The notes: generated by a model from the letters alone, not told the origin. DNA of 64,000 nt from BJGV01 sp003230615 (GCA_963663215.1 OY760140.1:620001-684000); one strand, 5' to 3'. Counted from the stretch's first letter, positions 1-9,309 are shown. A program made the numbers and translations.

Positions 1-40
1 GGAAGTAGCTTAATCCAAGACTAGGTGTACCCCTCCCACC
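1..40 (+). repeat. Repeat C, right part only
   Basis: The window opens inside a copy of repeat C: GACTAGGTGTACCCC with the preceding TTAATCCA. Better copies lie at 44510-44645 and 47338-47468. The left part lies outside the window. Confidence 0.6.
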
Positions 41-80
41 AACATTGAAGTGCTATTAACAAAACCAATATTGGTCAAAT

Positions 81-112
81 GAATGACTGCTTTGTGCCAG
101 AAGCAGTCATTA
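81..112 (+). repeat. Palindromic repeat A (variant)
   Basis: Imperfect copy with arms GAATGACTGCTTT and AAGCAGTCATT around GTGCCAG. Both arms changed together relative to the consensus (GACTGC/GCAGTC), so pairing is kept, which points to selection on, or copying of, the folded form. Confidence 0.8.
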
Positions 113-173
113 GCGCCTGGTTTATGCATAAAAAGCGGTCATTTGCGACAGATTACTTTTCCTAAAACAGACT

Positions 174-322
174 ATCGTATTTAGTTTCCAATAAGATCCA
201 ATAACAGCCAATCATTCTGTGGGTATTATTGGGGGTACGTCAAAGAAATCGGGCCAGCTATTTCTTGGATAAGATTATGATTAGTATGGTATTAACAGGT
301 ATGAGTTAGATTCCCTCCGCCC
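174..322 (+). repeat. Repeat B' (att-like), ending in a tmRNA-like core
   Basis: A B'-type unit: TTTCCAATA..TCCAATAACAGCCAATC, then the direct repeats GTGGGTATTATT GGGGGTAC 12 bp apart, then a core GATTCCCTCCGCC. It is almost identical to the copy at 37794-37940, including about 40 bp after the core. The layout (TCCAA repeats, GGGGGTA arm repeats, tRNA-type core) is that of an integrase-binding attachment site. That function is inferred. Confidence 0.75.
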
Positions 323-330
323 AAAATATT

Positions 331-362
331 GAGTGTCTGCTTTGTGCCAAAAGCGGACATTC
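331..362 (+). repeat. Palindromic repeat A
   Basis: Near-consensus copy (arm GTCTGCTTT / AAAGCGGAC), 8 bp after the att-like core. The same core-then-A order recurs at 9552, 19080, 23392, 37940 and 43783. Confidence 0.85.
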
Positions 363-394
363 GTGAGACACGCAAATCTAAATAGATATTGTTG

Positions 395-1090
395 TCAATG
401 TGGAGCAAATTTGTCGTATTGAGGAGCTAGCGCTCGTTTCTTCACCGCCTTGATCATCCTGGGTAGAATCATAATGATAGCTCGATTAATCACCCAAGCT
501 GGCAACCAACCGCCAGAGTCAGCAAGATGGTAATAGTTTACTGAGGTTCTTGTACTACTATTGATAGGTCGCAATTCCCAAGACCCAGAGTTTACAGGTA
601 CTGATACCCCTCGTCCTTTCCTAATATAGGATTTTTCGTTTTCCAAACTCCAACCAATTCGATAGGATCCTGCCCCAAATCGATCAGGTACTGTGTCTAT
701 TCGAATAGTGTAATAACGGTCTGTAATCGGAATAGGAAAGAAATCTAACTGCTGAAACACAGAAACTTTAGTGGGCTCATCTCTTAGCACTACAGTTTCT
801 GAGTTATAGGGCATGAATTCGGGGTGATGTTTGTAGTCTGCCAGTACAGCGTTTACACGCCAAGGAGGCACCAATATCTCAGTAGTCACCAAGATTTCAT
901 GAATGTCAAAATTATGTTTGCTTCGAGTATATACATAAATGCCATCACTATCATTTACCAGATCCCATCCCCTTGTAAGTTCAGTATTCCTAGCTGCTGC
1001 TGTTAATGAGTCGAGATTCTCGCTCCTTATTGAGAGGCATGTTAGACAGAGGTAAACAAGCAACGCAAAACGCATGAGTAAGAAATTCAT
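395..1090 (-). CDS. Secreted START-domain (lipid-transfer-like) protein
   Basis: The protein has an N-terminal signal-like hydrophobic stretch (MRFALLVYLCLTC) followed by a START/SRPBCC fold of about 190 residues. Family hallmarks are GWDLVNDSDGIYVYTR, then a DYKHHPEFMPY segment, and the C-terminal helix WVINRAIIMILPRMIKAVKKRA. START domains hold a hydrophobic ligand in a helix-grip cavity; no substrate can be named. The frame is open upstream to a TTG at 1117; the ATG at 1090 or 1075 fits the signal peptide better. The gene is monocistronic and divergent from the upstream att-like unit. Family assignment is good; the role is unknown. Confidence 0.75.
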   Translation of the reverse strand: MNFLLMRFALLVYLCLTCLSIRSENLDSLTAAARNTELTRGWDLVNDSDGIYVYTRSKHNFDIHEILVTTEILVPPWRVNAVLADYKHHPEFMPYNSETVVLRDEPTKVSVFQQLDFFPIPITDRYYTIRIDTVPDRFGAGSYRIGWSLENEKSYIRKGRGVSVPVNSGSWELRPINSSTRTSVNYYHLADSGGWLPAWVINRAIIMILPRMIKAVKKRALAPQYDKFAPH

Positions 1091-1185
1091 TAAGGTTAGG
1101 AGCGAAAAAACGACCAATTTTGCACGATGTTGTGCTTCTAACTTATATACGGGTACCTAAAAGATAAAGTTACAAAAATGTTAGT

Positions 1186-1217
1186 CAATGTCTGCTTTGT
1201 GCCAAAAGCGGACGCTC
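1186..1217 (+). repeat. Palindromic repeat A
   Basis: Copy in the gap between the START gene and the FecR-domain gene, with the right arm ending GGACGCTC instead of GGACATTC. Confidence 0.8.
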
Positions 1218-1330
1218 ACTGTTTGATTTATACGTTGTCTTCACTTGGGAAAATTGCCTGCAACAATAAAAATACGGCAGCCTAGCGCTTTATAGCTAAA
1301 TAGAATCTGAGAGTTTAACCGTATGATTTA

Positions 1331-1765
1331 TTATTCCACCTTGACGACAAACTTGGTACCACGTACACCAATAATTCCACTAGGAGTAGTAACTGTCACT
1401 GCATCCGGCTGGAGTTTAGCAATAATTCCTGAGATGTAACTTAGACTGCCCTTGGTTATCCTGCTGCCAAGTTTGAGTTTGTTTTTGGCAGGTACATAAA
1501 CATATTCATCTATGGCAAATTCAGTCTCAGGTCCTAAAGAGATAACGGTTGCATCCTTTAAGGTAATACCCATGCTGCTCTGGGCACGGGTATTCAGCAC
1601 ACTGCTTTGATATATGGGAGTACCAGCTTTAGCTCTAACAATGTGTCCCATGATCGTAACAGTGGCTTCACCAGTTATGTTTTTGACATAGCCGATTGGC
1701 GGCAGCTCATCGGCCCACACGCCAGTTGTCAGTAGCATGGAGCATATTAAGATTACTCTAAACAT
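1331..1765 (-). CDS. FecR-domain periplasmic protein
   Basis: 144 residues with a cleavable signal (MFRVILICSMLLTTGVWA). A FecR-type domain follows: a repeat of short beta strands with GYVKNITGEATV near residue 26, an LKDATVISLGPETEF segment, and the C-terminal hallmark TPSGIIGVRGTKFVV. Stand-alone periplasmic FecR-domain proteins are common beside envelope sensors and are not necessarily anti-sigma factors; there is no sigma gene here. A strong GGAGG lies 7 bases before the ATG. It is 9 bp downstream of the 70-residue gene and probably cotranscribed with it. Confidence 0.8.
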   Translation of the reverse strand: MFRVILICSMLLTTGVWADELPPIGYVKNITGEATVTIMGHIVRAKAGTPIYQSSVLNTRAQSSMGITLKDATVISLGPETEFAIDEYVYVPAKNKLKLGSRITKGSLSYISGIIAKLQPDAVTVTTPSGIIGVRGTKFVVKVE

Positions 1766-1774
1766 TTTATCCTC

Positions 1775-1987
1775 CTACATGAGTATGGTATGTATTGCAT
1801 AATTTGTGTCGCAGTATTCTAGTTTTATTCTTCCATGCTTGTCAGAACACTGAATAAAACGCGCATTCCTAATTTCTGCTCTTAGTTTCTCTTGTTCGGT
1901 TTCAGTGAGTTCCAAGAATAGTTCCAGCAGAATGTCTAGTAGCTCAACAGCGCCCTTTTTTCTAGGAGATTTACTTTGATTATTCAT
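1775..1987 (-). CDS. Small hypothetical protein
   Basis: 70 residues with a basic N-terminus (KSPRKKGAVELL) followed by an acidic amphipathic helix (LELFLELTETEQEKLRAEI). No motif is recognised. It lies directly upstream of the FecR-domain gene on the same strand with only 9 bp between them, which supports a two-gene operon. The start has no clear Shine-Dalgarno. It could be a small cytoplasmic partner of the FecR-domain protein, but nothing shows this. Confidence 0.5.
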   Translation of the reverse strand: MNNQSKSPRKKGAVELLDILLELFLELTETEQEKLRAEIRNARFIQCSDKHGRIKLEYCDTNYAIHTILM

Positions 1988-2183
1988 AGAATAAAATTAA
2001 ATCTTAATTGAAAGTTCCCGGTATTCTTTTACAAGCATTTTTTATGCCAGATTCTAACATATTGTTTTTACATAATAATTTTTAATCTTAATTTGTTTGT
2101 GCTCCGCAGAATTTGCTTTCTACGACAGAAACCACCCTTTTTTGTCATCCTGTCTTATATGGCATGGCTTTGACTATCCATTT

Positions 2184-2237
2184 CTGGTCGAAAGTGTTCA
2201 TTCGTCAATGTCTGCTTTGTGCCAAAAGCGGACATTC
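2184..2237 (+). repeat. A'-A doublet
   Basis: A GTCGAAA-loop variant of the palindrome (A') is followed directly by a standard GTGCCAAAA-loop copy (A) at 2206-2237. The same doublet order is seen at 7612-7677 and 62786-62851. Confidence 0.7.
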
Positions 2238-2279
2238 AGAACTTGCTGATCGAAAGCTCGGATATTTAGTGAAAACTTT

Positions 2280-3614
2280 TTAATCTAACTTAAAAAATTT
2301 ATTGTGAATTCTACGCGTAATGTACCAGACAGAAAACACTACAATTGGTATCAATACACCAGTAACCAGTTCCGGATGGATTGGTAAGCCAGCTTCCTTG
2401 CCTGCTTTAGTTATGTACAAGAGCAGACTCACCACATAATACGAGATGGCAGCAATCGATAAGCCTTCAACTGTACGCTGTAGTCTCAACTGCAGTTCCT
2501 GACCATGAGTAAGCTTCTCAAGTAATTGCTGATTTTGTGTTTCGGTCTGTATGTTTACTTGCGTACGCAGCAGAGCACCTGTTTGCGAGATGCGTTCAGA
2601 AAGGGCCGTCATACGCTGTGCAGTCTCTTCAGTTTTTGTTATAGCAGGGGAGAGGCGACGCCACATGAATTCACCAATGATTTGTGTTCCTTGTATAGCT
2701 TTCTCTTTTAATTCGCTGTTGCGTTGAGCTACTATTTTATGGTAGGCATGTGTGGCAGAAAAGCGGTACATATGTTCGATGGAGGTGCGCTCAATACGTG
2801 CCGCAAGAGAAATAAGTCTGTCAAGTAATTCTTGTTCGGAAGCAGCTTTAGCTTCCAGTTGGGTTGTGATTGTCAGTAATTGTTTCTCAGCGTTAGCCAG
2901 CTCAGGATCAATTTGTTTGGCTACAGGCAGTCCCCGCAATGCCATGATACGGTAGGTTTCGATTTCTAGTAAACGCTGAGAAACACGTCCTGACCTGGTA
3001 ACAGATGATGTAGACGGTAGTATCACAAGTATTCTTTCAAAGCCACTTTCACGCAGCTTGAAATCTGTCACCACAAGGGAGTCACTGTTTCTACCGACAA
3101 GAGATGCTACTATCGGATGTTTGCCAAACCAGTTGCGTGCCGATGTTAACATTTCTTCCGGGTGTTTCAGGTCACCATGCACCATGGCTAGATTGATGGC
3201 TGCAATGGTTTGACCTGGAATCTTAGATAACCAGTTTTTTGGTAAGGCTAAGGATGAAAGTAAATCAGGGTCTGTAGCGCCCAATTGTGCGTTCTCAGGT
3301 AAATGCTGTACAAGTGTATAACTGGTAAACTCTGTATGGCGCTCCCATCTCAGGGTACATTCCTGTAATTTCATGCGAAGAAAGTTATGCTGTAATAGCT
3401 CAATGTTTATTTCTTTCTGACCAGGTATACGACAAAGGTGCTCACACTCTTGCTCCAGTGTTACTTCATTATTCATTACAGCAATGTTCACCACCAAAGC
3501 AGGTACGTGGATTCTCTGGCTTGGGCGGGTATGTACTTCGTTATGCAATAAGAAGCGCTGTAAATCATCAGGAGGTAGCCAGTCGTGCTGAAAAAAATCG
3601 GTATTCTGAGTCAT
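2280..3614 (-). CDS. DUF3422 family membrane-anchored protein
   Basis: 444 residues of normal length for DUF3422. The N-terminal signature LHNEVHTRPSQRIHVPA lies near residue 22. A long alpha-helical, partly coiled-coil middle (about 230-380) follows, then two C-terminal membrane segments (about 385-405 and 415-435) with a short loop between, and a basic tail. The family is widespread in proteobacteria and uncharacterised. The ATG is the first in frame. It is monocistronic and intact, in the first module after the 174-322 att-like unit. Confidence 0.85.
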   Translation of the reverse strand: MTQNTDFFQHDWLPPDDLQRFLLHNEVHTRPSQRIHVPALVVNIAVMNNEVTLEQECEHLCRIPGQKEINIELLQHNFLRMKLQECTLRWERHTEFTSYTLVQHLPENAQLGATDPDLLSSLALPKNWLSKIPGQTIAAINLAMVHGDLKHPEEMLTSARNWFGKHPIVASLVGRNSDSLVVTDFKLRESGFERILVILPSTSSVTRSGRVSQRLLEIETYRIMALRGLPVAKQIDPELANAEKQLLTITTQLEAKAASEQELLDRLISLAARIERTSIEHMYRFSATHAYHKIVAQRNSELKEKAIQGTQIIGEFMWRRLSPAITKTEETAQRMTALSERISQTGALLRTQVNIQTETQNQQLLEKLTHGQELQLRLQRTVEGLSIAAISYYVVSLLLYITKAGKEAGLPIHPELVTGVLIPIVVFSVWYITRRIHNKFFKLD

Positions 3615-3770
3615 GTATAAAAGAGTAATTTAAGTGCTTATGATCCTAGTATATCTTAGATTTATAAGACATTAAGTTTTCCTTAAATTCAACATTATTT
3701 GTCATGAGATAATCAGAAGACCATAAGTTAGGAATTTTGCATTGAAACTATTTGGCCGGATAGGTTTTTT

Positions 3771-3802
3771 AAATGCCCTCTTTATGTCAGAAGCGAACAT
3801 TC
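3771..3802 (+). repeat. Degenerate repeat A
   Basis: A weak copy (CTCTTTATGTCAGAAGCGAACATTC). The rest of 3615-3901 is AT-rich and holds nothing else recognisable apart from the A half-copy that leads into B at about 3878. Confidence 0.5.
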
Positions 3803-3901
3803 AAGTATGATAAGGCTATAGAGAAAAAAATTTACTCTTTCACTTGAACTAAATCAATTAAAAACCTATCCAGCTGAACGTCTTCTTTGTGCCAAAAGTG
3901 G

Positions 3902-4031
3902 AAAGTCGCGCCTATAGCAGTCAAATAGCATCCAATAAATCTGCTGGTACATTTGCTGGTATATTGAAAATATAAAAAATCTAGAATGGCCTGTGGTAAG
4001 TGTTACAGGCTACTATTCGATTCCCGTCGCC
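3902..4031 (+). repeat. Repeat B (att-like) with core
   Basis: A full B unit, preceded by a left-hand A (GTCTTCTTTGTGCCAAAAG) that runs straight into it. In order it has AGCATCCAATAAATC, then TGCTGGTACATT / TGCTGGTATATT direct repeats 12 bp apart, then a CCTGT..ACAGG hairpin, then the core TTCGATTCCCGTCGCC. Confidence 0.85.
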
Positions 4032-4042
4032 TTGGAAAAAGA

Positions 4043-4075
4043 AGCATGTCCGCTTTTGGCACAAAGCGGACGTTC
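4043..4075 (-). repeat. Palindromic repeat A, inverted orientation
   Basis: This is the one clear copy with the loop reading GGCACA on the + strand, that is, inverted relative to nearly all others. It directly follows an att-like core. Confidence 0.8.
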
Positions 4076-4151
4076 ATATACGCACAAAAATCCCCACACT
4101 AGGCCGGGCTAAATTTAATAGTCGTAGAAAACGTTTTGTTGGATGATTAAT

Positions 4152-4455
4152 TTATGGATTGATTTTGGTGATCTTCGCGCCTTCGATACTTATTCCACCA
4201 AAGGCCCCTTTCTGATCAAAGATAAAGGCATAAATTTGGCCTTTGAGTGTAGTCGATGAAAAATTCTTGCCGAAACCTACGTCTACAATGACGAGACTCG
4301 GACCTACACCAAGCTCCCATCCACCACTATTGTCGAGATAAGATAATGAGTCGCCATCCATAAAGAATAACGCATCAACAATACTTAAATACTCGTGAAC
4401 GCTCGTTTGTTGAAGTTCCGCGGTATATCTACGAAATAATAAAGTAAAACTATTT
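4152..4455 (-). pseudogene. C-terminal remnant of a SYLF (YSC84) lipid-binding protein
   Basis: The last about 69 residues match the SYLF-domain C-terminus: NSGGWELGVGPSLVIVD, GKNFSSTTLKGQIYAFIF, GGISIEGAKITKI. The frame stays open upstream (..QQTSVHEYLSIVDALFF..) as far as the dhaL stop at 4450, without a start and without the N-terminal half. The gene has therefore lost its 5' part, probably at the junction with dhaL. SYLF proteins bind phosphoinositides or membranes and in bacteria are usually exported; this fragment is not expected to be functional. Confidence 0.7.
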
Positions 4456-5076
4456 TACCAAGGCTTTCAAAACAACCACTAACGCTGTGCAGCCGGGATC
4501 AAGTTTGCCCTTTGTGCGTTCACCAATCCAACTGGCCCGACCAATTTTGCTGCGTAAGGGTGTTACACGATCACGACCGGCTTCCGCTGCTATAATGGCT
4601 TTGTTGCCGGCTTCACTTATGGTATCGTCTTTAGCTACAGCCTCCGCGAACGCTTCGCTGGCTGGATGAATAGCGTCAACAATGGTTTTGTCGCCTAACT
4701 GGGCCTTACCGCGCTGTTGAATTTCTTCTACCGCCGCCTTGAACATCAATGCCAATTCCTCGGCAGTAATCTTTGATTTACCTTTTACTAGCTTACCGGC
4801 TCTCATTAAGGCGGTGGCAGTTAATGTACCTAGGGTAGATGGTGCGGCCTTATTTGTGGCCATGCCGGCGCTCATTAGAAATTTACCCACATCTTCTATC
4901 GGGTTATTTTTAATGTAATCTAGTAAGGCACCGGCTATTTTATTTAGGGTGATGCCAGTGTCACCATCACCCATAGATTGATCCAGCGAGTTGATATAGT
5001 CACTCTCATTTTTAAGCGCGTTACTAACACGTTGTATGGCCTCGACAATTACCTGGCCCTGTATTGTTTCACTCAT
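4450..5076 (-). CDS. dhaL: Dihydroxyacetone-kinase-type DhaL (nucleotide-binding) subunit
   Basis: 208 residues, the normal DhaL length. The Mg-ATP site is the DGDTG motif near residue 33 (DGDHG or similar in relatives), followed by a Ser/Thr-rich segment (NKAAPSTLGTL) and a C-terminal GERTKGKLDPGCTAL. DhaL phosphorylates the ketose held covalently by DhaK, using ATP or a PTS protein. No DhaM is present, so an ATP-type two-subunit kinase is more likely. It lies 12 bp downstream of dhaK in one operon. The substrate may be dihydroxyacetone or another short ketose such as erythrulose; sequence alone does not decide. Confidence 0.85.
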   Translation of the reverse strand: MSETIQGQVIVEAIQRVSNALKNESDYINSLDQSMGDGDTGITLNKIAGALLDYIKNNPIEDVGKFLMSAGMATNKAAPSTLGTLTATALMRAGKLVKGKSKITAEELALMFKAAVEEIQQRGKAQLGDKTIVDAIHPASEAFAEAVAKDDTISEAGNKAIIAAEAGRDRVTPLRSKIGRASWIGERTKGKLDPGCTALVVVLKALVK

Positions 5077-5088
5077 CCTGACACTCTA

Positions 5089-6086
5089 TTACATTTGCCT
5101 AAAGAAGAGGGTATGGGCCGGATGATCGAGTAATTCGCTCAATTCGTCGTCCAAGCGGAAGAATGTAAGTGAAGCGCCGGCCATTTCCATTGAAGTAGCG
5201 TATTCACCTACATAGGCTCGGTGAACGGTTATATCTTTATCGGTGAGCATTTGATGAACTTTGCGGTACATCACATAAAGCTCTTCAGGAGGTGTGCCCC
5301 CCAGGCTGTTAACCATTACGGCTAATTTATCGCCGGCCTGGTATTTTAAATCTTCAAGAATAGCATTAGTCATTCGCTCGGTAATTTCATCGGCGCTTTG
5401 CATTTTTTCGCGTTTCATTCCCGGCTCGCCGTGGATGCCCATACCAATTTCCATTTCGTCGCCGGTCAGGGTAAACGTGGGTTTGCCGGCCAGCGGCACA
5501 ATACAGGGCGATAGGGCCACGCCCATTGTGCTGGTATTAGCTAGCGCGCGTTCCGTGAGTTCAACCATTCATCCAGCGAACCGCCTTTATCGGCCTTAGC
5601 GCCGGCTACTTTGAAGGCGAACACCATTCCGGCCACACCCCGACGACGGTCCGCTTCTGCGGGTGGAGCCGAGGCGATATCATCTTTCACCAGCACTGTG
5701 CGAACGGGGATATCATCCATATTGGCCATTTCGGAGGCCATATCAAAGTTCATAACATCGCTGCCGTAGTTGCCGTAAATATACACTACTCCTTTACCTC
5801 CATTAATGCGCTGGGTTACTGATAGCATCTGGTCGGCGTTGGGCGAGGCAAACACATCGCCAACTGCGCAGCCGTCTAGCATGCCTTTGCCTACATAGCC
5901 TAGGAAAATCGGCAGGTGGCCGGAGCCACCTCCTGAAGCCAGAGCGACTTTTCCTTTTACCGGCGCGTCGGTCCGTACAATTGCGTGAATATCATCTTGA
6001 TAGGTCAATTGGTCCGGGTGGGCCTTAATTAAGCCTTCAAGCATTTCGGGAACAAAATCTGCCGCTTCATTGATAATTTTTTTCAT
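5089..6086 (-). pseudogene. dhaK: DhaK subunit gene, split by one frameshift
   Basis: Two overlapping frames make one DhaK. The first (5541-6086) has the N-terminal half with KVALASGGGSGHLP and IYGNYGSDVMNFDMA. The second (5089-5568) resumes at VELTERALANTSTMGVALSP and includes GIHGEPG, whose His binds the ketose as a hemiaminal, plus the C-terminal half. Near 5568-5575 one base is missing (GGSLDE then W instead of V/MVELTER). All other features are full length. The GSGHLP form (rather than GHEP) and ASAPP segment resemble DhaK relatives acting on four-carbon ketoses, which is an inference. It is either newly inactivated or a sequencing indel. Confidence 0.8.
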
Positions 6087-6308
6087 AGGTGTTTCCTATG
6101 TTCTGTTTAGAGTCGAAATCTAAACTTTATTTAGTATGTTTATTAAAATGCTTTCATAACATTTTAGGGAGCAAAGCGTCCCATATATTCTTCTCGTTTT
6201 CAATAGTTATGTAGTGTACGTTTTGATAAGTCAGTTCTAGGCTACAGTAATAAATGTAGCATTTTGCGACCTTTGAGGTAGAATTTTAAAAATACACTTG
6301 TACTCCAA

Positions 6309-6338
6309 GAGTCCGCTTTGTGCCAAAAGCGGACATTC
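6309..6338 (+). repeat. Palindromic repeat A
   Basis: Near-consensus copy in the 410-bp gap between dhaK and the deacetylase gene. The rest of 6087-6496 is AT-rich and holds the divergent promoters, with nothing else recognisable. Confidence 0.85.
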
Positions 6339-6496
6339 AATATCTAACCCTAAAGTTTTATCGAGATTCAAACGTAGTGGCGCGAAGAGTATACAATCTC
6401 TCATACGCCACCCCTAATGCTTTAGGGAGTGAATAGCAGTATGGCGAAGATGCATTAACTTAAATTCCAGAAGTAATCATTAATGTAGAAAAGCTT

Positions 6497-7516
6497 ATGA
6501 TCATCGATAGTTCGAGAAGAAAGTTACTTAAAACCGGGCTTATTGCAGGGGTCAGTTTGCCATTATTAGCCACAGGTTGGACTATGCCAGCAATCGCCGG
6601 GAAGATAACAACGCCCACAGACAAGTTCAGAGCAAAACCAGGAGGTAAAAAAGAAATCTATGTGTGTATTGGAGTCCATATTGACGCGGTTTCAGGCTGG
6701 ATTGGTACCTACGGTGGTCAAGACTCCATTCGAGACATTACTCGGGGGTTATTCTCAGGAGAGGTTGGTATACCTCGTCTACTGAGGCTCTTTAAGCAAT
6801 GGGGTATTCAGCAAACATTTTTTGCTCCTGGACACTCAATTGAGACGTTCCCTGAACAAATGAATATGATAGCTGATGGTGGTCATGAAATAGGTGCTCA
6901 TGGGTATACGCACGAAAATCCAATAAAAATGACTCGCCAACAAGAAGCAACCGTACTTGATAAGTCAATAGCTCTCATCAAAAACGTTTCTGGCCAGACG
7001 CCAACTGGTTATGTTGCACCATTCTGGGAGTTCTCCAAAAACACCATTAGTCTACTTTTGGAACGTAATTTTATCTATGATCATAGTATGATGTAGCACG
7101 ATTTCATTCCTTATCGTCTTCGTAAAAATCTTGTCTGGAAAAAAATTAATTATAAAAAAGCACCTGAAGCTTGGATGATTCCAGCGACTCAAGGCCTGGA
7201 AACTAAACTTATAGAAATTCCTGCAAGCTGGTACATGGATGATCTTCCGCCGTTTCAATTCATGGATCATCTAGGTGGGGGAGGCGGATATTCTGATCCT
7301 TATGTTATTGAGAGAATGTGTAAAGATCGATTCGATTGGATGTACCGTGAGTATGACTATGCGGTCTACACACTTACAATTCACCCTGGTGTTTCAGGGC
7401 AAGCACAAAATCTTCTTGCACTGGAACGCTTATATGATCATATTTATGGTCATAAAGGTGTGAAGTTCACAACTGTTAACGAAATTGCTTCTGATTATTC
7501 TAGGCGCAAAGTATAA
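6497..7516 (+). pseudogene. Tat-exported polysaccharide deacetylase with in-frame amber codon
   Basis: A twin-arginine-like signal (SSRRKLLKTGLIAG) is followed by a NodB-fold deacetylase. The catalytic/metal Asp is in GVHIDAVSGW, the HxxxH metal pair is in HEIGAHGYTHE, and a C-terminal TLTIHPGVSG strand completes the site. It resembles the HpPgdA / PuuE-like branch that acts on peptidoglycan or small amides. At 7094-7096 a TAG interrupts the frame (SMM* HDFIPYRLR), after which the same frame continues to 7516 with good family similarity (340 codons in all). Only a point mutation separates it from an intact gene. Confidence 0.75.
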
Positions 7517-7611
7517 ATGTAAATACTATTACAACATGATGTAATTATCCGTATATTTTAGCGATAAAGTATCTAGTTATATTGTAAAGTCTCAAAAAAG
7601 TCCATAGCATA

Positions 7612-7677
7612 GAATGTCCCCTCTGGTTCGAAAGTGATCATTCTCCAATGTCTGCTTTGTACCAAAAGCGGACTTTA
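7612..7677 (+). repeat. A'-A doublet
   Basis: A' (GTTCGAAA loop, 7612-7643) is followed 2 bp later by A (GTACCAAAA loop, 7646-7677), the same order as at 2184 and 62786. Confidence 0.7.
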
Positions 7678-7805
7678 TCAATTTTACTTCTGGGAAAATT
7701 TTTTGCGCCAAAATAGAAAGGGGATTTTTACAAATAGCGTCAAGGTAGGGGGAGGTAGTACCTCTAATACAGGGATAGGGTGCATCCAATACTAGTGCCG
7801 CCCCC
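7678..7805 (+). repeat. Repeat C (diverged)
   Basis: A diverged C unit following the A doublet: TTTTACTTCTGGGAAAATTT, then GGTAGGGGGAGGTAGTACC, then a pyrimidine-rich end with CAATACTAG. An open frame crosses it on the minus strand, but it is made of repeat sequence and is not annotated. Confidence 0.5.
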
Positions 7806-7854
7806 ATCGTTTCTAATTTCGAATCTATAAGGACGGTTTCCTCTCGTTTTCACC

Positions 7855-8049
7855 TCAAAGAGGCGGCAGAACTACGAATTGCAAGATTATGACGGTAATA
7901 ACAAGTAAGGCTATTAGAACATACCTATTAGCAGTCAAATCTCTAAGGATTATGAGAGCCTTATCCCATCCGTACAGCAAGATCATTACTAGCAATGACC
8001 AGGGAAAGAAAATAGTAATCGCTGTTGAAGATAAAATCTTACTCCACAT
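7855..8049 (-). CDS. Small two-helix membrane protein
   Basis: 64 residues with two predicted membrane helices (about 10-28 and 43-62, the second VLIALLVITVIILQFVVL) joined by a short charged loop (YGWDKALIILRDLTANR). A good GGGGAAG lies 2-8 bases before the ATG. No family is recognised. It stands alone between repeat C and the coiled-coil gene, and faces away from it. Confidence 0.5.
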   Translation of the reverse strand: MWSKILSSTAITIFFPWSLLVMILLYGWDKALIILRDLTANRYVLIALLVITVIILQFVVLPPL

Positions 8050-8290
8050 GCTTCCCCTTTATTTCTTATTTTGTATCGTTTGATTCATTATACTTGTTGA
8101 CTCAAAGAAAAATCCGCTCAAAAGCGGACATTCAAGTTGGCAGAAAAAGATAGGTCAAAATTTACCTCCAACTACTTGTTTATAATTGACTTATATTAAA
8201 TTATGGGTACGATTGTTTTGTGAGAAGATCGGGTTCTAGAAGAGACTAGAATTGTGAAACCAGTATTTCAGCGAAGGGCCATTTACCGGC

Positions 8291-8527
8291 ATGAAAGATA
8301 CAACAAAACTACTAAAGCGCATTATTTCCCAAGATACCAAATACGTTGAATCAATGCGTCGTTCTCTAAAAGATGATGAACTCACGATTCGTCGGTTACA
8401 GAATAAATCGAGAAGTTTAGAGAAAGAAATTGAAGAGCGTAAGCAATTAATTAAAGAGCACCGGAATCATTTGATGAGTACATCAGAAGCAGCTCAGACA
8501 AAAGCGAAGCTAGTACCCTCGACATAG
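8291..8527 (+). CDS. Small coiled-coil protein
   Basis: 78 residues, highly charged, predicted almost entirely helical with heptad-like spacing from about residue 18 to 62 (RRSLKDDELTIRRLQNKSRSLEKEIEERKQ, in two parts). There is no signal and no named domain. A weak GAAGGGC lies upstream of the ATG. The coding character is reasonable but the function is unknown. Confidence 0.5.
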   Translation: MKDTTKLLKRIISQDTKYVESMRRSLKDDELTIRRLQNKSRSLEKEIEERKQLIKEHRNHLMSTSEAAQTKAKLVPST

Positions 8528-8644
8528 TAATAGATGGATAAGCAATCATCGACCACAAAGATTGAGCTAGTAAAAGTGTAGAGAAACAAGCATGACTTAG
8601 TCATGGAGCCCTTGGTGGCAGAAGTATCACTACAGTTAGACTCT

Positions 8645-8676
8645 GAATGTCCGCTTTGTGCCAAAAGCGGACATTC
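8645..8676 (+). repeat. Palindromic repeat A, perfect copy
   Basis: Both 13-base arms GAATGTCCGCTTT and AAAGCGGACATTC match fully around the GTGCCA loop, so this copy gives the consensus. Confidence 0.9.
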
Positions 8677-8850
8677 GACAATAAAACTTTTAAACATTCC
8701 TGAAATTAGTTCTGTACATTTACTGCAAATTAATGCTTTTGCCCCACCTATTTGCTTGACTCCATATACATTCTTCCGGTCAGGTTTATACCGGCGTCTA
8801 TGCAGACTAATATAACGTCATGTTATTATTAATAATAGGAGAAAAGTGAA

Positions 8851-9309
8851 ATGTATAAAAAAATCACTTTGGCTGTTTTTACCGTATTGCTGTTTTCTGG
8901 TTGTGCCTCAGTACCTATGGAGAGCACAGAAAAATCAGATATGGTAAAAAAGTTTAGTTCCCCAGAAGATGGCAAGGTTGGGTTATATATCTACCGATCT
9001 GGCAGTTTTGGCGCAGCATTAAAAAAAGACATCTGGGTTGATGGAAAGTGTATTGGTGAGTCTGCACCCAATGTCTTCTTTTACGAAGAGGTGATGGGTA
9101 ACGTAGAGCACAAGGTTTCAACAGAATCAGAATTTTCACCGAATGACCTGATATTCAAATCAGATAGCGGTCATAACTATTTCGTTCGACAATATATAAA
9201 ATTTGGTGTGTTTGTTGGTGGCGCCGGTATCGAACTTGTGGATGAAGAAAAAGGTAAAAATGATGTTGCCGAGTTGAAACTGGCTAAAAAAGGTTGGTGC
9301 AGTAAGTAG
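8851..9309 (+). CDS. DUF2846 family lipoprotein
   Basis: 152 residues beginning with a lipoprotein signal whose lipobox is FSGC at residue 18. The mature part matches DUF2846: GLYIYRSGSFGAALKKDIWVDG, then FFYEEVMGNVEHKVSTESEF and a Gly-rich IKFGVFVGGAGIELVD. It should be anchored to the outer membrane facing the periplasm; no activity is known for the family. The SD AGGAG lies 8 bases before the ATG. It is the last gene before the B unit at 9424. Confidence 0.8.
   Translation: MYKKITLAVFTVLLFSGCASVPMESTEKSDMVKKFSSPEDGKVGLYIYRSGSFGAALKKDIWVDGKCIGESAPNVFFYEEVMGNVEHKVSTESEFSPNDLIFKSDSGHNYFVRQYIKFGVFVGGAGIELVDEEKGKNDVAELKLAKKGWCSK

Noticed and set aside
7592..7807. 71-codon minus-strand frame
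   Set aside because: Composed of repeat A/A' and repeat C sequence, with no start signal.
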